Part shown: positions 1 to 8,338 of the stretch, piece by piece
Numbering within the stretch: the stretch's first letter is position 1
Layout: the number at the start of each line of letters is the position of its first letter
Assembly (NCBI RefSeq): GCF_001183545.1
Contig: NZ_KQ236688.1
Coordinates: forward strand, 3,050,395 to 3,114,394
Direction of reading: 5' to 3'
DNA from: Cellvibrio sp. pealriver
GTDB lineage: Bacteria; Pseudomonadota; Gammaproteobacteria; Pseudomonadales; Cellvibrionaceae
DNA: 64,000 nucleotides
Position numbers and translations under genes: made by a program
Notes under the pieces: model-generated
What the model was told of the DNA's origin: nothing
Seen by the model: the letters and a program-made list of their open reading frames with translations, nothing else
Database searches by the model: none

Positions 1-316
1 GCACATACTCTTTACCTTCCGGCGTACTGATACTCTCCTCGGTCTGGGAGCTGAGGATACTGATCATGCGATCGCGAATCAGTGGCAAGTGATGCATCAC
101 CTCTACGGCATTTTCAGCATTTTCCGCGCGCAGCGACAATTCCGCCTTGATATAGCGCGGCTTGCTACCGGGGCCACCGTAATTCACTACCAATGCGGGT
201 GTCAGTGGAATGTAGTTAACACCTTCCGCCACTTTAGGGCCGCCGCCAGATGCCAATACCGGCAACGCAAGCATGCCCGCCATCCACACCACCAATCTCT
301 TCAACACAACCTTCAT
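1..316 (-). CDS. FliL-like flagellar basal-body-associated protein (5' part only)
   Basis: The first 105 codons of a minus-strand gene are present; its 3' end lies beyond the left edge. The N-terminus is basic then hydrophobic (KRLVVWMAGMLALPVLA) and can be a signal peptide or membrane anchor. It is followed by PLTPALVVNYGG and ELSLRAENAENAV, which resemble the start of the periplasmic FliL domain, a protein associated with the flagellar stator and basal body. Start chosen at 316 because GGAG lies five bases upstream; an in-frame ATG at 331 would add five residues (MSGAV). It is divergent from dsbB, not inside a flagellar operon, so it may be one of the stand-alone FliL-like proteins. Family call is from sequence resemblance only. 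Confidence 0.7.
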   Translation of the reverse strand, partial: MKVVLKRLVVWMAGMLALPVLASGGGPKVAEGVNYIPLTPALVVNYGGPGSKPRYIKAELSLRAENAENAVEVMHHLPLIRDRMISILSSQTEESISTPEGKEYV

Positions 317-552
317 AACCGCTCCACTCATTTGAACTTGTCCTGTTTTTTACGCTCCAACAGACGCAATAATATCTCAGCCCCAAGCATAGACTATTTC
401 ATCCATCCGCCAAGCAGGCTTTTTCGCAACAGAAGGAACACGAAAGGCTGGCTCTGGCGCGAGCTTATTGCTTACCATTAGCGCCGCACACCCATAAAAC
501 AAGCGCGATACAAACTGACCCCATACAAAATAGAATCGATTAAGGATTTCCT

Positions 553-1050
553 ATGATCCCCGGCATTCGCACAACCAACCTGATCATCTTCCTCACTTGT
601 ACCGCCATGATGCTCGCCGCCGCTTACATGGAGCACGTCATGAAAATGGTTCCCTGCTCACTCTGTATTACCCAGCGCGGTTTTGTCGTATTAACCGGTA
701 TCATTGCCCTGATTGCCGCAATCCATAACCCTGCACTTACCGGTCGCCGCGTTTATGCTGTGCTCGGCATTATCAGCCCCATTCTCGGCGCTTGCTTTGC
801 CGGCCGCCAACTCTGGTTACAAAGCTTGCCCGCCGATCAGGTGCCCGCATGCGGCCCCGGACTTTCCTATATGTTTGAAGTTTTCCCTTTTATGGAAGCG
901 ATGAAATTGTTGCTGCAAGGTGATGGCAACTGCGCCCACGTCGATAAAATCCTGGGTGTCAGTCTTGCCGCATGGACATTGATCGCCTTTATCGGGCTGG
1001 CTGTCGTGAATCTATACCAACTCATACGCAAGGATCACAAAGCCGCCTAA
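553..1050 (+). CDS. dsbB: Disulfide bond formation protein DsbB
   Basis: Inner-membrane quinone reductase that reoxidises periplasmic DsbA. The 165-residue protein has four hydrophobic segments and both expected cysteine pairs: Cys35-Ser-Leu-Cys38 in a CxxC motif within the first periplasmic loop, and Cys100 and Cys127 in the second loop (VPACGPG and GNCAHV). Length is normal for the family. It lies just upstream of the algQ-type gene, the same neighbour as in Pseudomonas. A short inverted repeat overlaps the stop codon. Start ATG at 553 places the first transmembrane helix directly after a short basic N-terminus. Confidence 0.95.
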   Translation: MIPGIRTTNLIIFLTCTAMMLAAAYMEHVMKMVPCSLCITQRGFVVLTGIIALIAAIHNPALTGRRVYAVLGIISPILGACFAGRQLWLQSLPADQVPACGPGLSYMFEVFPFMEAMKLLLQGDGNCAHVDKILGVSLAAWTLIAFIGLAVVNLYQLIRKDHKAA

Positions 1051-1057
1051 GCGGCTT
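1040..1057 (+). terminator. Hairpin overlapping the dsbB stop codon
   Basis: Perfect 7-bp stem AAGCCGC/GCGGCTT with loop CTAA, overlapping the dsbB stop. The following bases are only moderately T-rich, so it may be a weak terminator or an mRNA-stabilising hairpin. Confidence 0.4.
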
Positions 1058-1194
1058 GCCCTTGCGAATCAGATGGCCTATTGTGGCAAACTCAAAACAA
1101 CAGCAGCCTGCTTGCTGTTATCTGGTATCCATAGCCATGCGCCGGATACCCGATATAAAAACAGGCTGCGCTTGAACAACGATAGGATTAACTG

Positions 1195-1659
1195 ATGTTA
1201 GAAAATTGCAAAAGTGCCAAAGAACGCTGGGGTGGTGTGAACGACATTATTGACCGCTGGTTGGAAGAGCGTCAGGCAATGCTGGTGCAGTACTGTGCAC
1301 TCAGCGGTCTGGATCAAGACCTGAGCGATTTGCAGCGCGGAGAGAAACTGCGCAGCTTTTGTCAAATTCTGGTGGACTATGTTTCTGCCGGTCACTTTGA
1401 AGTCTACGATCAGTTGATCAAAGAAGGGCGCGAGTTTGACGATGCCGATGCATTAAAAGAAGCCAGCAAACTGTACGACATTGTCGATAGCACAACCGAA
1501 AAGCTGCTCGACTTTAATGACAAATACCTTGAAACCGATGACTTGGCATCGCTGACTGATGACCTGTCCAAACTCGGCGAAGTACTGGAAGTGCGCTTTA
1601 GCACTGAAGACCGTTTGGTTGCCGTACTTCATACATCGCACAAAGATCTGGTGAGCTAA
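1195..1659 (+). CDS. algQ: Rsd/AlgQ family anti-sigma-70 regulator
   Basis: Rsd in E. coli and AlgQ in Pseudomonas bind the housekeeping sigma factor (RpoD) and free RNA polymerase core for other sigma factors. The 154-residue protein carries the family opening ERWGGVNDIIDRWLEERQ and YCALSGL, then an all-helical, acidic body of the expected length. AGGA lies seven bases before ATG 1195. The arrangement dsbB - algQ - FKBP isomerase - algP matches the Pseudomonas alg regulatory locus, which supports the AlgQ name, although no alginate genes are in this window. A strong bidirectional terminator follows. Confidence 0.93.
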   Translation: MLENCKSAKERWGGVNDIIDRWLEERQAMLVQYCALSGLDQDLSDLQRGEKLRSFCQILVDYVSAGHFEVYDQLIKEGREFDDADALKEASKLYDIVDSTTEKLLDFNDKYLETDDLASLTDDLSKLGEVLEVRFSTEDRLVAVLHTSHKDLVS

Positions 1660-1687
1660 ATATTACCGACCACCAAATACCGCGCAT

Positions 1688-1718
1688 AAAAAAACCCGCT
1701 CTTGAGCGGGTTTTTTTA
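1688..1718. terminator. Bidirectional intrinsic terminator between algQ and the FKBP gene
   Basis: Stem AAAACCCGCTC/GAGCGGGTTTT with a two-base TT apex and A/T runs on both sides, placed between convergent gene ends. It can stop transcription from either direction. Confidence 0.9.
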
Positions 1719-1736
1719 TGCCTCAGAAAGCAGAGA

Positions 1737-2477
1737 TTACTTGGCTTCTGGTGCTGCTTCTGGCGCTTTAACTTCCAGCAACTCAACTTCGAAAATCAAG
1801 GTTGATGATGGCGGGATTGGGCCTTGGCCACCAGCACCGTACGCCAACTCTGATGGGATCACAATTTCCCACTTGGAGCCTTGCGGCATCAATTGCAAGG
1901 CTTCAGTCCAACCTGGAATTACGCCATCCAATGGGAAAGTAGCAGGCTGGCCGTTTTTCACAGAACTATCAAACTCGGTACCGTTGATCAGCTTACCGGT
2001 GTAGTGCACGGTTACAGTGTCAGTCGCTTTTGGCTTGGCACCTTTGCCTTCAGTAATTACACGGTATTGCAAACCACTTTCAGTGGTGGTTACGCCTTCT
2101 TTGGCTTTATTTTCTTCAAGGAATTTTTTGCCTTCAGCAATGTTGGCTTCGCTCAGCTTCTTTTGTTCTTCTTCTTGTTTTGCCATGGCTTTTTGCTGAA
2201 CTTCTTGCATGATTTTTTGCATATCTTCTTCACTGATACGCGACTCTTTACCGTCACGCACATCAGTCAATGCCAGCGCCAGTGCTTCTGGCTCAATTGC
2301 CAAACCACCGTTTTGCAGGTTCTTACCCAGGTTTTGGCCAATGATGTAGTTGGCTTTTTGCTCAAGGCTAGTCAGTTTTGCACTGTCATCAACTGGCTTG
2401 GCTTCTTCTTTGTTGCAGCCGATCAGGCCAGCGGTCGCAGCCATCAGGCCAACAACCAATAAACGTTTGTTAAACAT
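1737..2477 (-). CDS. fkpA: FKBP-type peptidyl-prolyl isomerase lipoprotein (FkpA/Mip-like)
   Basis: Cell-envelope prolyl isomerase and chaperone. The 246-residue protein has a signal peptide with lipobox LIGC (Cys21), an FkpA-type helical N-terminal dimerisation segment (SLEQKANYIIGQNLGKNL, residues ~37-54), a long charged helix, then a C-terminal FKBP domain from about residue 135 with VTVHYTGKLINGTEFDSS, GVIPGW and LAYGAGG. A short Ala/Pro/Glu tail closes it. The ribosome-binding site AAGG lies just before ATG 2477. The presence of a lipobox suggests membrane attachment, unlike soluble FkpA of E. coli. Position between algQ and algP matches Pseudomonas, where the homologue is simply called an FKBP isomerase. 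Confidence 0.9.
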   Translation of the reverse strand: MFNKRLLVVGLMAATAGLIGCNKEEAKPVDDSAKLTSLEQKANYIIGQNLGKNLQNGGLAIEPEALALALTDVRDGKESRISEEDMQKIMQEVQQKAMAKQEEEQKKLSEANIAEGKKFLEENKAKEGVTTTESGLQYRVITEGKGAKPKATDTVTVHYTGKLINGTEFDSSVKNGQPATFPLDGVIPGWTEALQLMPQGSKWEIVIPSELAYGAGGQGPIPPSSTLIFEVELLEVKAPEAAPEAK

Positions 2478-2911
2478 AATGCACCTTATTAGTAATCATT
2501 AATTTGTAATCATGGTCTGTGAAGCAAGCCAACTGCTCGCCTGGTTCCTAGCCGACACCTTACTGCGATGCCAGAGCAGGCGGCAATGGTATACCAACTT
2601 CAGCAAAATGTGCGCGTTTTTAGCGCCCCGGCAAGGCAAACACCCGCATAAACTGTGTGCTATCGCGCATTGCCTCCAATCAGCCACATTGGCAGTCGCA
2701 TTGCGATCAGGATTGTGAGCTCTTGTGACTGGCAAAGGCGTGCGAAGTTCAAAACAGGTTCGCAATCAATATCAGTTCTTAGGTACCCGGAGGGCATACC
2801 CTTTTTAACAAGGCAAAGCTACAATTCGCTCACCTTACATCAAGGCATCCAAGCCGATAACTGTGACTTTCCAACGCATATTTTTCCAACACATCTACGA
2901 TAGGTATTTTT
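2478..2911. other. Intergenic region between divergent FKBP and algP genes
   Basis: 434 bases without a convincing gene. It must hold the divergent promoters. Short open frames here have no ribosome-binding site and read like chance composition. An AAGGTGC ribosome-binding site serves the FKBP gene and AGG before 2912 serves algP. I see no clear inverted repeat or terminator. Confidence 0.6.
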
Positions 2912-3778
2912 ATGGCCGCCGCAAAAAACCCAAAAATCTCAATTGCTGAGTTGGAACAACAGATTGCCAAACTCAGTGCTGCACTTGATAAAGCCCGCGC
3001 ACAGGAATTGACTGCCGCAACCAAAGCAGTCGCCGCAGCACAAAAAAATCTGGCAACAGCCAAGAAAAAAGTGGCCGCTGCCAGTGCGAAAGGTGCATCG
3101 ACCGCTGCTGCAAAAGCCCGTATCGCACAAGCAAAAAAAGAACTGGCTGCACACAACAAAACCTTGGGCGATGCACAAGCCGCATTGGATAAACTCACCA
3201 CCGCACAAGCAACTGCCAAAGCCGTCGCCAAAGCAGTCGCTGAACAACTGAAAGAAAGCGGCACAAAAAGCGGCTCGGCAAAAAAAGTGAAATCTGCAAA
3301 GAAAACAGCAGCAAAAAAAGATTCAGCCAAAGAAACTGCTGTTGATACAAAACCGGCTACCGATAAAAAAGCAGCCGCTAAAAAGACCGCAGCCAAAAAA
3401 GAAAAAACCAGCAGCAAAGATAAACCAGCAGCAGCAAAACCTGCCAAAACAATAAAAGCAGCACCCAGCACACCTGCTGCTACAGCAGTTGAAAAAGCAG
3501 CAGAAGCAAAAGCAGCGCCGAAAAAAATCGCCAAAAAAGCTACTCCTAAAAAAGTAGCGGCCAAAAAAACCACTGACAAACCCGTCACTGCGCCAGTAGC
3601 TGATGCAACACTTGCTACAGCCGCTGACGCACCTGTCACCGCAGAGCCAACACCGGTTGTTGAAGCACCTGTTATTGAATCACCGGTTGCAACTCCTGCC
3701 CCGACAGAAACACAAGCGCCAGTGACACCTGCAACTGCATCATTGCCATTTGATGATGACCAGGGTGCCTTGAGTTAA
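2912..3778 (+). CDS. algP: AlgP-type histone H1-like Lys/Ala-rich protein
   Basis: A 288-residue protein with an N-terminal coiled-coil stretch (ISIAELEQQIAKLSAALDKA and KKELAAHNKTLGDAQAALD) followed from about residue 120 by repeated AAKK, KKTAAKK and KKVAAKK blocks resembling eukaryotic histone H1 tails, then a Pro/Ala/Thr/Val-rich acidic tail ending FDDDQGALS. Pseudomonas AlgP (AlgR3) has the same design and binds DNA; it was described as a regulator of algD. The location next to algQ and the FKBP gene supports orthology. The lysine repeat is encoded by mixed AAA/AAG and GCA/GCC codons and may vary in length between strains. DNA binding here is inferred from composition. Confidence 0.88.
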   Translation: MAAAKNPKISIAELEQQIAKLSAALDKARAQELTAATKAVAAAQKNLATAKKKVAAASAKGASTAAAKARIAQAKKELAAHNKTLGDAQAALDKLTTAQATAKAVAKAVAEQLKESGTKSGSAKKVKSAKKTAAKKDSAKETAVDTKPATDKKAAAKKTAAKKEKTSSKDKPAAAKPAKTIKAAPSTPAATAVEKAAEAKAAPKKIAKKATPKKVAAKKTTDKPVTAPVADATLATAADAPVTAEPTPVVEAPVIESPVATPAPTETQAPVTPATASLPFDDDQGALS

Positions 3779-3805
3779 TAAACTCTATTACTCGCACAAA
3801 AACAA

Positions 3806-3828
3806 AGGGCGTTTTTACGCCCTTTTTT
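3806..3828 (+). terminator. Intrinsic terminator after algP
   Basis: Stem GGGCGT/ACGCCC with loop TTTT, followed by TTTTTT, 28 bases after the algP stop. Confidence 0.9.
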
Positions 3829-3916
3829 ATCACAATCGTTTTTTATAACAATAAATTCACTTGCAATAGCACATCACCTCCCATACTTAATCATTATGAA
3901 TATGGAGGTAACAACT

Positions 3917-4153
3917 ATGCTCACAACCAACAGCAGCGTGGATATGCATCAATTGTTTTCACAATTGGGGTTAGAGTCCAGCAACCTCGCTATAGCACGA
4001 TTCATCAAACACCATCATTTACCTGAGGGTATTGCGCTGGAAAAAGCGGATTTTTGGACACCCGCCCAACGCCAGCTGATCCACCAAAGCTTGAAAGAGG
4101 ATGCCGAATGGAGTCAGGCAGTAGATCAATTAGCCGCGCTCTTGCGACACTGA
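3917..4153 (+). CDS. DUF2789 family small protein
   Basis: A 78-residue protein with the DUF2789 pattern: HQLFSQLGLESSNLAIARFI near the N-terminus, GIALEKADFWTPAQ in the middle and EDAEWSQAVDQLAALLRH at the end. Function of the family is unknown. Start set at 3917 because the strong ribosome-binding site GGAGGT (3904-3909) sits eight bases upstream; the in-frame ATG at 3896 would place this site inside the gene. The 3' end overlaps the end of the convergent TIGR02444 gene by 24 bases, so the two transcripts are antisense there. Confidence 0.85.
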   Translation: MLTTNSSVDMHQLFSQLGLESSNLAIARFIKHHHLPEGIALEKADFWTPAQRQLIHQSLKEDAEWSQAVDQLAALLRH

Positions 4154-4714
4154 TGTGCGACAGACACATGCCGCACCAATAACCGTTAGCGCCTGTGCAA
4201 TAGCGGAATCAGCAACACCTGATGTATGCAGATAAAAGTGGAGATTCTTTTCAGGTGCTGTTGCCGGATCAGACCGAGGGGCGCTTCCCCAAGTTTGCAC
4301 CTGAAGCTCAAGCCAATACAGGAGTTGTCGCTCAGCTTGCAGTTCAGCCTGCTTGATGTGGGCACGAACGCTTTCAATGCCTTCATCACCCACACCAAAT
4401 TCCGCCTTCATTTGCCGCCGCAAGTTCCGTAGTGGCTCAATATAGTTAGCATTCCATGTGCGGATACGCACCTGTGCATCCGCCAAGCGCGGTTGATCAA
4501 GTACATAACCTTGCACGCCCAGCCAGCAACACCAGAGCAACATATTCACATTAACACCCTGCTCATCTTGCAAGCGCAGACAGCAGTCAGCCACACCGGG
4601 CTGTGCATAGAGTGCGAGCGAAAAATCCCACAGTGAATCAGGCGCTGGTACAGGTGCTTGCATAAAGAATCCACTAGCAGGAATTTGGAGCAAGTCTGCT
4701 AGAATGCGCGCCAT
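4130..4714 (-). CDS. TIGR02444/DUF2390 family protein
   Basis: A 194-residue protein of a family of unknown function found beside yheS in many gammaproteobacteria. Recognisable features are SLWDFSLALYAQPGVADCCL, a Cys/Trp-rich hydrophobic stretch NMLLWCCWLG, and WNANYIEPLRNLRRQMK; the C-terminal third is variable. Its 5' end overlaps the start of the divergent yheS gene by a few bases and its 3' end overlaps DUF2789, so it is wedged tightly between two rightward genes. Start ATG 4714 gives a typical family length. No regulatory signal could be separated from the overlapping coding sequence. Confidence 0.8.
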   Translation of the reverse strand: MARILADLLQIPASGFFMQAPVPAPDSLWDFSLALYAQPGVADCCLRLQDEQGVNVNMLLWCCWLGVQGYVLDQPRLADAQVRIRTWNANYIEPLRNLRRQMKAEFGVGDEGIESVRAHIKQAELQAERQLLYWLELQVQTWGSAPRSDPATAPEKNLHFYLHTSGVADSAIAQALTVIGAACVCRTSVSQERG

Positions 4715-6638
4715 GATTCAATTACAAAACATCTCCGTACAACGCGGCACCAAATTTTTATTGGATTCCGCCGACCTCACTATTTACCCGGGCCAAAAAG
4801 TCGGTTTGATCGGCGCTAATGGCACAGGGAAATCCACCTTGTTTCAACTGTTATTGGGAAGCCTGCAAAGCGATACCGGCTCGCTGGATATTCCCAGACA
4901 ATGGCGTATCGCCCATATGGCGCAGGAAGTTGGTCACACCAACCGCAGCGCATTGGATTATGTGCTGGATGGCGATAGCGAATTGCGTCGCTTGGAGCAA
5001 GAAATTGCACAAGCCAATCTCGATATTGAACACAACGGTGAAAAGCTCGCGCACTTGTATAGCGATATGGAAAACATCCATGCTTACACAGCTCCGTCGC
5101 GCGCGCAGCAATTATTAAACGGTTTGGGGTTTGCTCCGGGCGATGCAGAGCGACCTGTTTCTGATTTTTCGGGCGGCTGGCGGATTCGCTTAAACCTTGC
5201 CCAAGCACTAATGTGCCCATCGGATTTATTACTGCTTGATGAGCCAACCAACCACCTGGATCTGGATGCAACCCTGTGGCTGGAAGAGTGGTTAAAACGT
5301 TACGCAGGTACGTTGATTATTATTTCGCACGACCGCGATTTTCTCGACAATATTGTTGACCGGATTGTGTGTATCGAGCGCCAGAAGCTGGATCTTTACA
5401 GCGGTAACTATTCTGCGTATGAGCGCCAGCGCGCCGAAAAATTAGCGCAGCAACAAGTGAGCTATGAAAAGCAACAAGCGCGCATTGCTCACGTTGAAAG
5501 TTATATTCGTCGCTTCCGCGCGCAAGCCACCAAAGCACGCCAGGCACAAAGCCGCATTAAAGAATTGGAGCGTATGGAAAAAATTGCGCCCGCCCATATC
5601 GATTCACCGTTTACGTTCACATTTAAATGCCATGACAAAATGTCGGTGCCGCTGGTGCATATCACACGTGCGAGCATCGGTTATGGCAGCGGCTCCGATC
5701 ACAAAATTATTCTCAATAACGTAGAGCTAGCAATCCGCGCAGAAACTCGCGTGGGCTTACTCGGCCCCAACGGTGCAGGTAAATCCAGCCTGGTAAAAAC
5801 ACTCGCGGGGTCCCTACCGTTAATCGCCGGCGATCGCACCAATGGCGAACATTTCAAGCTCGGTTATTTTGCCCAGCATCAACTGGAAGCACTGGACATC
5901 AATGCTTCCGCGGCACTGCATATCCAACGCTTGTCACCGCAAGCGCGCGAACAAGAGATACGCGATTTTCTTGGCAGTTTTGATTTTCATGGCGACCGCG
6001 CGTTTGAGCCGATTACACACTTTTCCGGCGGAGAGAAAGCACGTCTGGCATTGGCCATTATTGCGTGGGAAAAGCCGAATGTGTTGCTGCTCGATGAACC
6101 CACTAACCATTTGGATTTGGAAATGCGCCACGCATTGACCATGGCGCTACAGGAATTTGAAGGCGCAGTGATTGTGGTATCGCATGACCGCCATTTATTA
6201 CGTAACACCGTCAATGAATTTTTATTGGTAGCCGATGGTAAAGTAGAAGAGTTTGATGGCGATTTGGAAGACTATTACCAATGGATGCAACAACAAAAAG
6301 CCAAAACAGTTGCGGCAGAAAAAGAGACTCCCGTTGCCACTGACAGTGATGTTAAAGTTGATAAAAAAGCCCAGCGACAACAGTCAGCCGCAGCGCGCGC
6401 GCAATTAAAACCACTGACCAATAAATTAAAATCACTTGAAACTCAGATGGAAAAATTGCAAGCCCGCCTGGGTGAAATAGAAAATCAGCTAGGTGATCCT
6501 GCTATTTACGATGAAAAAAACAAAAACACCTTGCAACCACTTTTACAAGAGCAAGCCAAACTGCAAGCCCAACTGGAAGAGTCCGAAGAAAGTTGGCTAC
6601 TGGTGAGTGAAGAATTGGAAGCGGCAAGCCAACAGTAA
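4713..6638 (+). CDS. yheS: ABC-F family ATPase YheS
   Basis: Soluble twin-ATPase of the ABC-F class, members of which act on the ribosome. Two nucleotide-binding domains are complete: Walker A GANGTGKST (about residues 34-42), signature SGGWR and Walker B LLLLDEPTNHLDLD in the first; GPNGAGKSS (about 350-358), SGGEK and LLLDEPTNHLDLE in the second. The linker between them has the arm/linker helices, with RFRAQATKARQAQSRIKELE. A C-terminal coiled coil (KLKSLETQMEKLQARLGEIE) completes a YheS-like length of 641 residues. ATG 4713 (MIQLQN) fits the family N-terminus better than the in-frame ATG at 4704. A strong terminator follows. Confidence 0.93.
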   Translation: MIQLQNISVQRGTKFLLDSADLTIYPGQKVGLIGANGTGKSTLFQLLLGSLQSDTGSLDIPRQWRIAHMAQEVGHTNRSALDYVLDGDSELRRLEQEIAQANLDIEHNGEKLAHLYSDMENIHAYTAPSRAQQLLNGLGFAPGDAERPVSDFSGGWRIRLNLAQALMCPSDLLLLDEPTNHLDLDATLWLEEWLKRYAGTLIIISHDRDFLDNIVDRIVCIERQKLDLYSGNYSAYERQRAEKLAQQQVSYEKQQARIAHVESYIRRFRAQATKARQAQSRIKELERMEKIAPAHIDSPFTFTFKCHDKMSVPLVHITRASIGYGSGSDHKIILNNVELAIRAETRVGLLGPNGAGKSSLVKTLAGSLPLIAGDRTNGEHFKLGYFAQHQLEALDINASAALHIQRLSPQAREQEIRDFLGSFDFHGDRAFEPITHFSGGEKARLALAIIAWEKPNVLLLDEPTNHLDLEMRHALTMALQEFEGAVIVVSHDRHLLRNTVNEFLLVADGKVEEFDGDLEDYYQWMQQQKAKTVAAEKETPVATDSDVKVDKKAQRQQSAAARAQLKPLTNKLKSLETQMEKLQARLGEIENQLGDPAIYDEKNKNTLQPLLQEQAKLQAQLEESEESWLLVSEELEAASQQ

Positions 6639-6699
6639 AAAGTCGTTATCGCTCGCAATAAATACTCACCAACATAAAATATTGATTAACTCAAAAACA

Positions 6700-6727
6700 A
6701 AAAGCCGGCAAAAATGCCGGCTTTTTG
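6700..6727. terminator. Bidirectional terminator between yheS and the outer-membrane barrel gene
   Basis: AAAAAGCCGGCA/TGCCGGCTTTTT stem with a short A-rich loop; A and T runs flank it, so it suits both converging genes. Confidence 0.92.
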
Positions 6728-6763
6728 TTTTGCAAATTCACATTAAAAAATCATGCAGCAGCA

Positions 6764-7339
6764 TTAGAAGTTCATGCGAAGACCAACACCAAATTCAGAA
6801 GCCTCAGAGCCAAATCCGACATCACCAGTTACTGCAAATTGCGGAGCAAACCAGTAGGCAACACCGCCACCCAAAACGGTATTACCGTCATACACAGTAT
6901 GGTGAGCTAATTCTACTTTTGCTTCCAAATTGTTATTGATAAAACCACGCAAACCAACAGCAGCAATCAAACCTGAATCACTGTTACCACCATCGGGCGA
7001 CATATGCTCTGCGCTTACCGTACCATAAAGACTGGAGTCCGCACCAAACACTGTGCGATAGCCAATACCTGCACTGATTGTTTCTGAGCCACAACCACGG
7101 CCACTAACATCGCTATAAGAACCCACAGCAAAAAAATCGCTATTTAATTCCATACTGCCATTCAAGCGCAGGCCATCCTGGTCACAATGATAATCGTCTA
7201 TATCTTGCTCAACAAACTGTAACCCGGCGTAGTTGTAGCTGATTCCTGGAGCGGCCTGCACACCAATACTTGCGCACACACCAACCACTGCGGATAAATA
7301 AGTCAGCTTTTTAATTGTACTGTTCATTGAATTGTTCAT
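6764..7339 (-). CDS. Small outer-membrane beta-barrel protein, family not recognised
   Basis: A 191-residue protein with a signal peptide (KKLTYLSAVVGVCASIGVQA, cleavage after about residue 29) and a body of alternating polar and hydrophobic residues typical of short beta strands with aromatic girdles (SYNYAGLQFVEQDID, LYGTVSAEHMSP, GGVAYWFAPQFAVTGDVGFG). It ends in Phe (GLRMNF), the usual outer-membrane insertion signal. Two cysteines in presumed loops may form a disulfide. The start at 7339 is supported by GGAG eight bases upstream; a second ATG at 7327 is possible. It is probably an OmpA/OmpW-sized eight-stranded barrel. Function cannot be stated. Confidence 0.8.
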   Translation of the reverse strand: MNNSMNSTIKKLTYLSAVVGVCASIGVQAAPGISYNYAGLQFVEQDIDDYHCDQDGLRLNGSMELNSDFFAVGSYSDVSGRGCGSETISAGIGYRTVFGADSSLYGTVSAEHMSPDGGNSDSGLIAAVGLRGFINNNLEAKVELAHHTVYDGNTVLGGGVAYWFAPQFAVTGDVGFGSEASEFGVGLRMNF

Positions 7340-7522
7340 TGAATTTATCTCCCATTAAAGTCTTTCAGGGCCGATACTAGTTTGTAAGGATGAACAAATC
7401 CTGAATATCAATTCAGAATGTTGTTTGTTTTTTTATTATTGGTGGAGGTTATCAGAAGAAGGGTGAGCCAGTTCTCGATAGAATTCATTACCACATTTTT
7501 ATTGATTGTAGAAATGCAATTC

Positions 7523-8176
7523 CTATACAAGCCGATCAAGCATGGCTAATACGGTTTGTACAGCGACCCATATTAATCCACTTAAAAATATCCAGGCAGC
7601 AATACCAATACCTATACCGGTAAGTACGCAAACACCATCGCGCTCAATCAAGCCTAACGCAATAAAAAGAATTCCCAGAGCGGGCAATAAATTTCCCAGA
7701 GGAATTGGAAGCACCAGCAAAAATGCGAGAGAAACACAAAACGCACCCAATAGACGCTCTGCATTGTTTTTTGTAAGGAAGAGGATACGTGGGCGCATCA
7801 GTTTTTCTATTCGCTGCAGCCAGGGAGCTACTTTATTGATCAACGCTTGAAAATCGACCGTTGCGACGGAACGGTTGGCAATCCAACCCGGTAGATATAC
7901 GCGCTTATGCCCCAATGCCATCTGCACTGCAACAAACAACATCGGCAGCCCCGTGACAGTCGATACACCAGGAATACCCAGAATAGGTAACGAATTAGGC
8001 AGCGCAAAAATTAACAGGATGAAACCAAATGACCGCTGCCCGAGCGATTCCGTAATATCACGCACACGCACGCGCTCAGCCTGAAAATTTGCTGCAATAT
8101 CCATTAGCAAGGAGGACAAACTAGGGCTCGAATGACGCTGGGCAGTGAGTTTCGGATCAGCAGGAGACGATGACAT
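7523..8176 (-). CDS. ExoD family membrane protein
   Basis: A 217-residue protein of the ExoD family, named after a Rhizobium protein affecting exopolysaccharide synthesis and alkaline tolerance. Family markers are LGQRSFGFILLIFALPNSLPILGIP (read in parts), the GVSTVTGLPMLFVAVQMALG stretch, LPGWI, and a cluster of hydrophobic helices at the C-terminus (LLPALGILFIALGLIERDG and IGIAAWIFLSGLIW). A cytoplasmic N-terminus of about 45 residues precedes the first helix. It stands alone between a barrel gene and a FemAB-like gene, so context gives no function. Role in polysaccharide production here is only by family name. Confidence 0.88.
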   Translation of the reverse strand: MSSSPADPKLTAQRHSSPSLSSLLMDIAANFQAERVRVRDITESLGQRSFGFILLIFALPNSLPILGIPGVSTVTGLPMLFVAVQMALGHKRVYLPGWIANRSVATVDFQALINKVAPWLQRIEKLMRPRILFLTKNNAERLLGAFCVSLAFLLVLPIPLGNLLPALGILFIALGLIERDGVCVLTGIGIGIAAWIFLSGLIWVAVQTVLAMLDRLV

Positions 8177-8338
8177 TGATCAACCAAAAAATTGTCGGGT
8201 TGGCAGGATTCTACTGTAGTCTGAATAAAAATAACCAGCACGATAGGATCAGAGTTGCGTAACTTTACCTTTTACACAAGACTCTCTTAAGATCCAACGT
8301 GATCGAATGGCGATGGCTAATTTCGGCAGGGTGCAATA

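Noticed and set aside
2499..2765. 88-codon minus-strand open frame between the FKBP and algP genes
   Set aside because: No ribosome-binding site, cysteine- and histidine-rich translation without a domain pattern, and it covers the region needed for promoters.
2853..2860. Exact sigma-28 -10 sequence GCCGATAA before algP
   Set aside because: No TAAA-like element 15 bases upstream, and an 8-mer is expected about twice by chance over both strands of this window.
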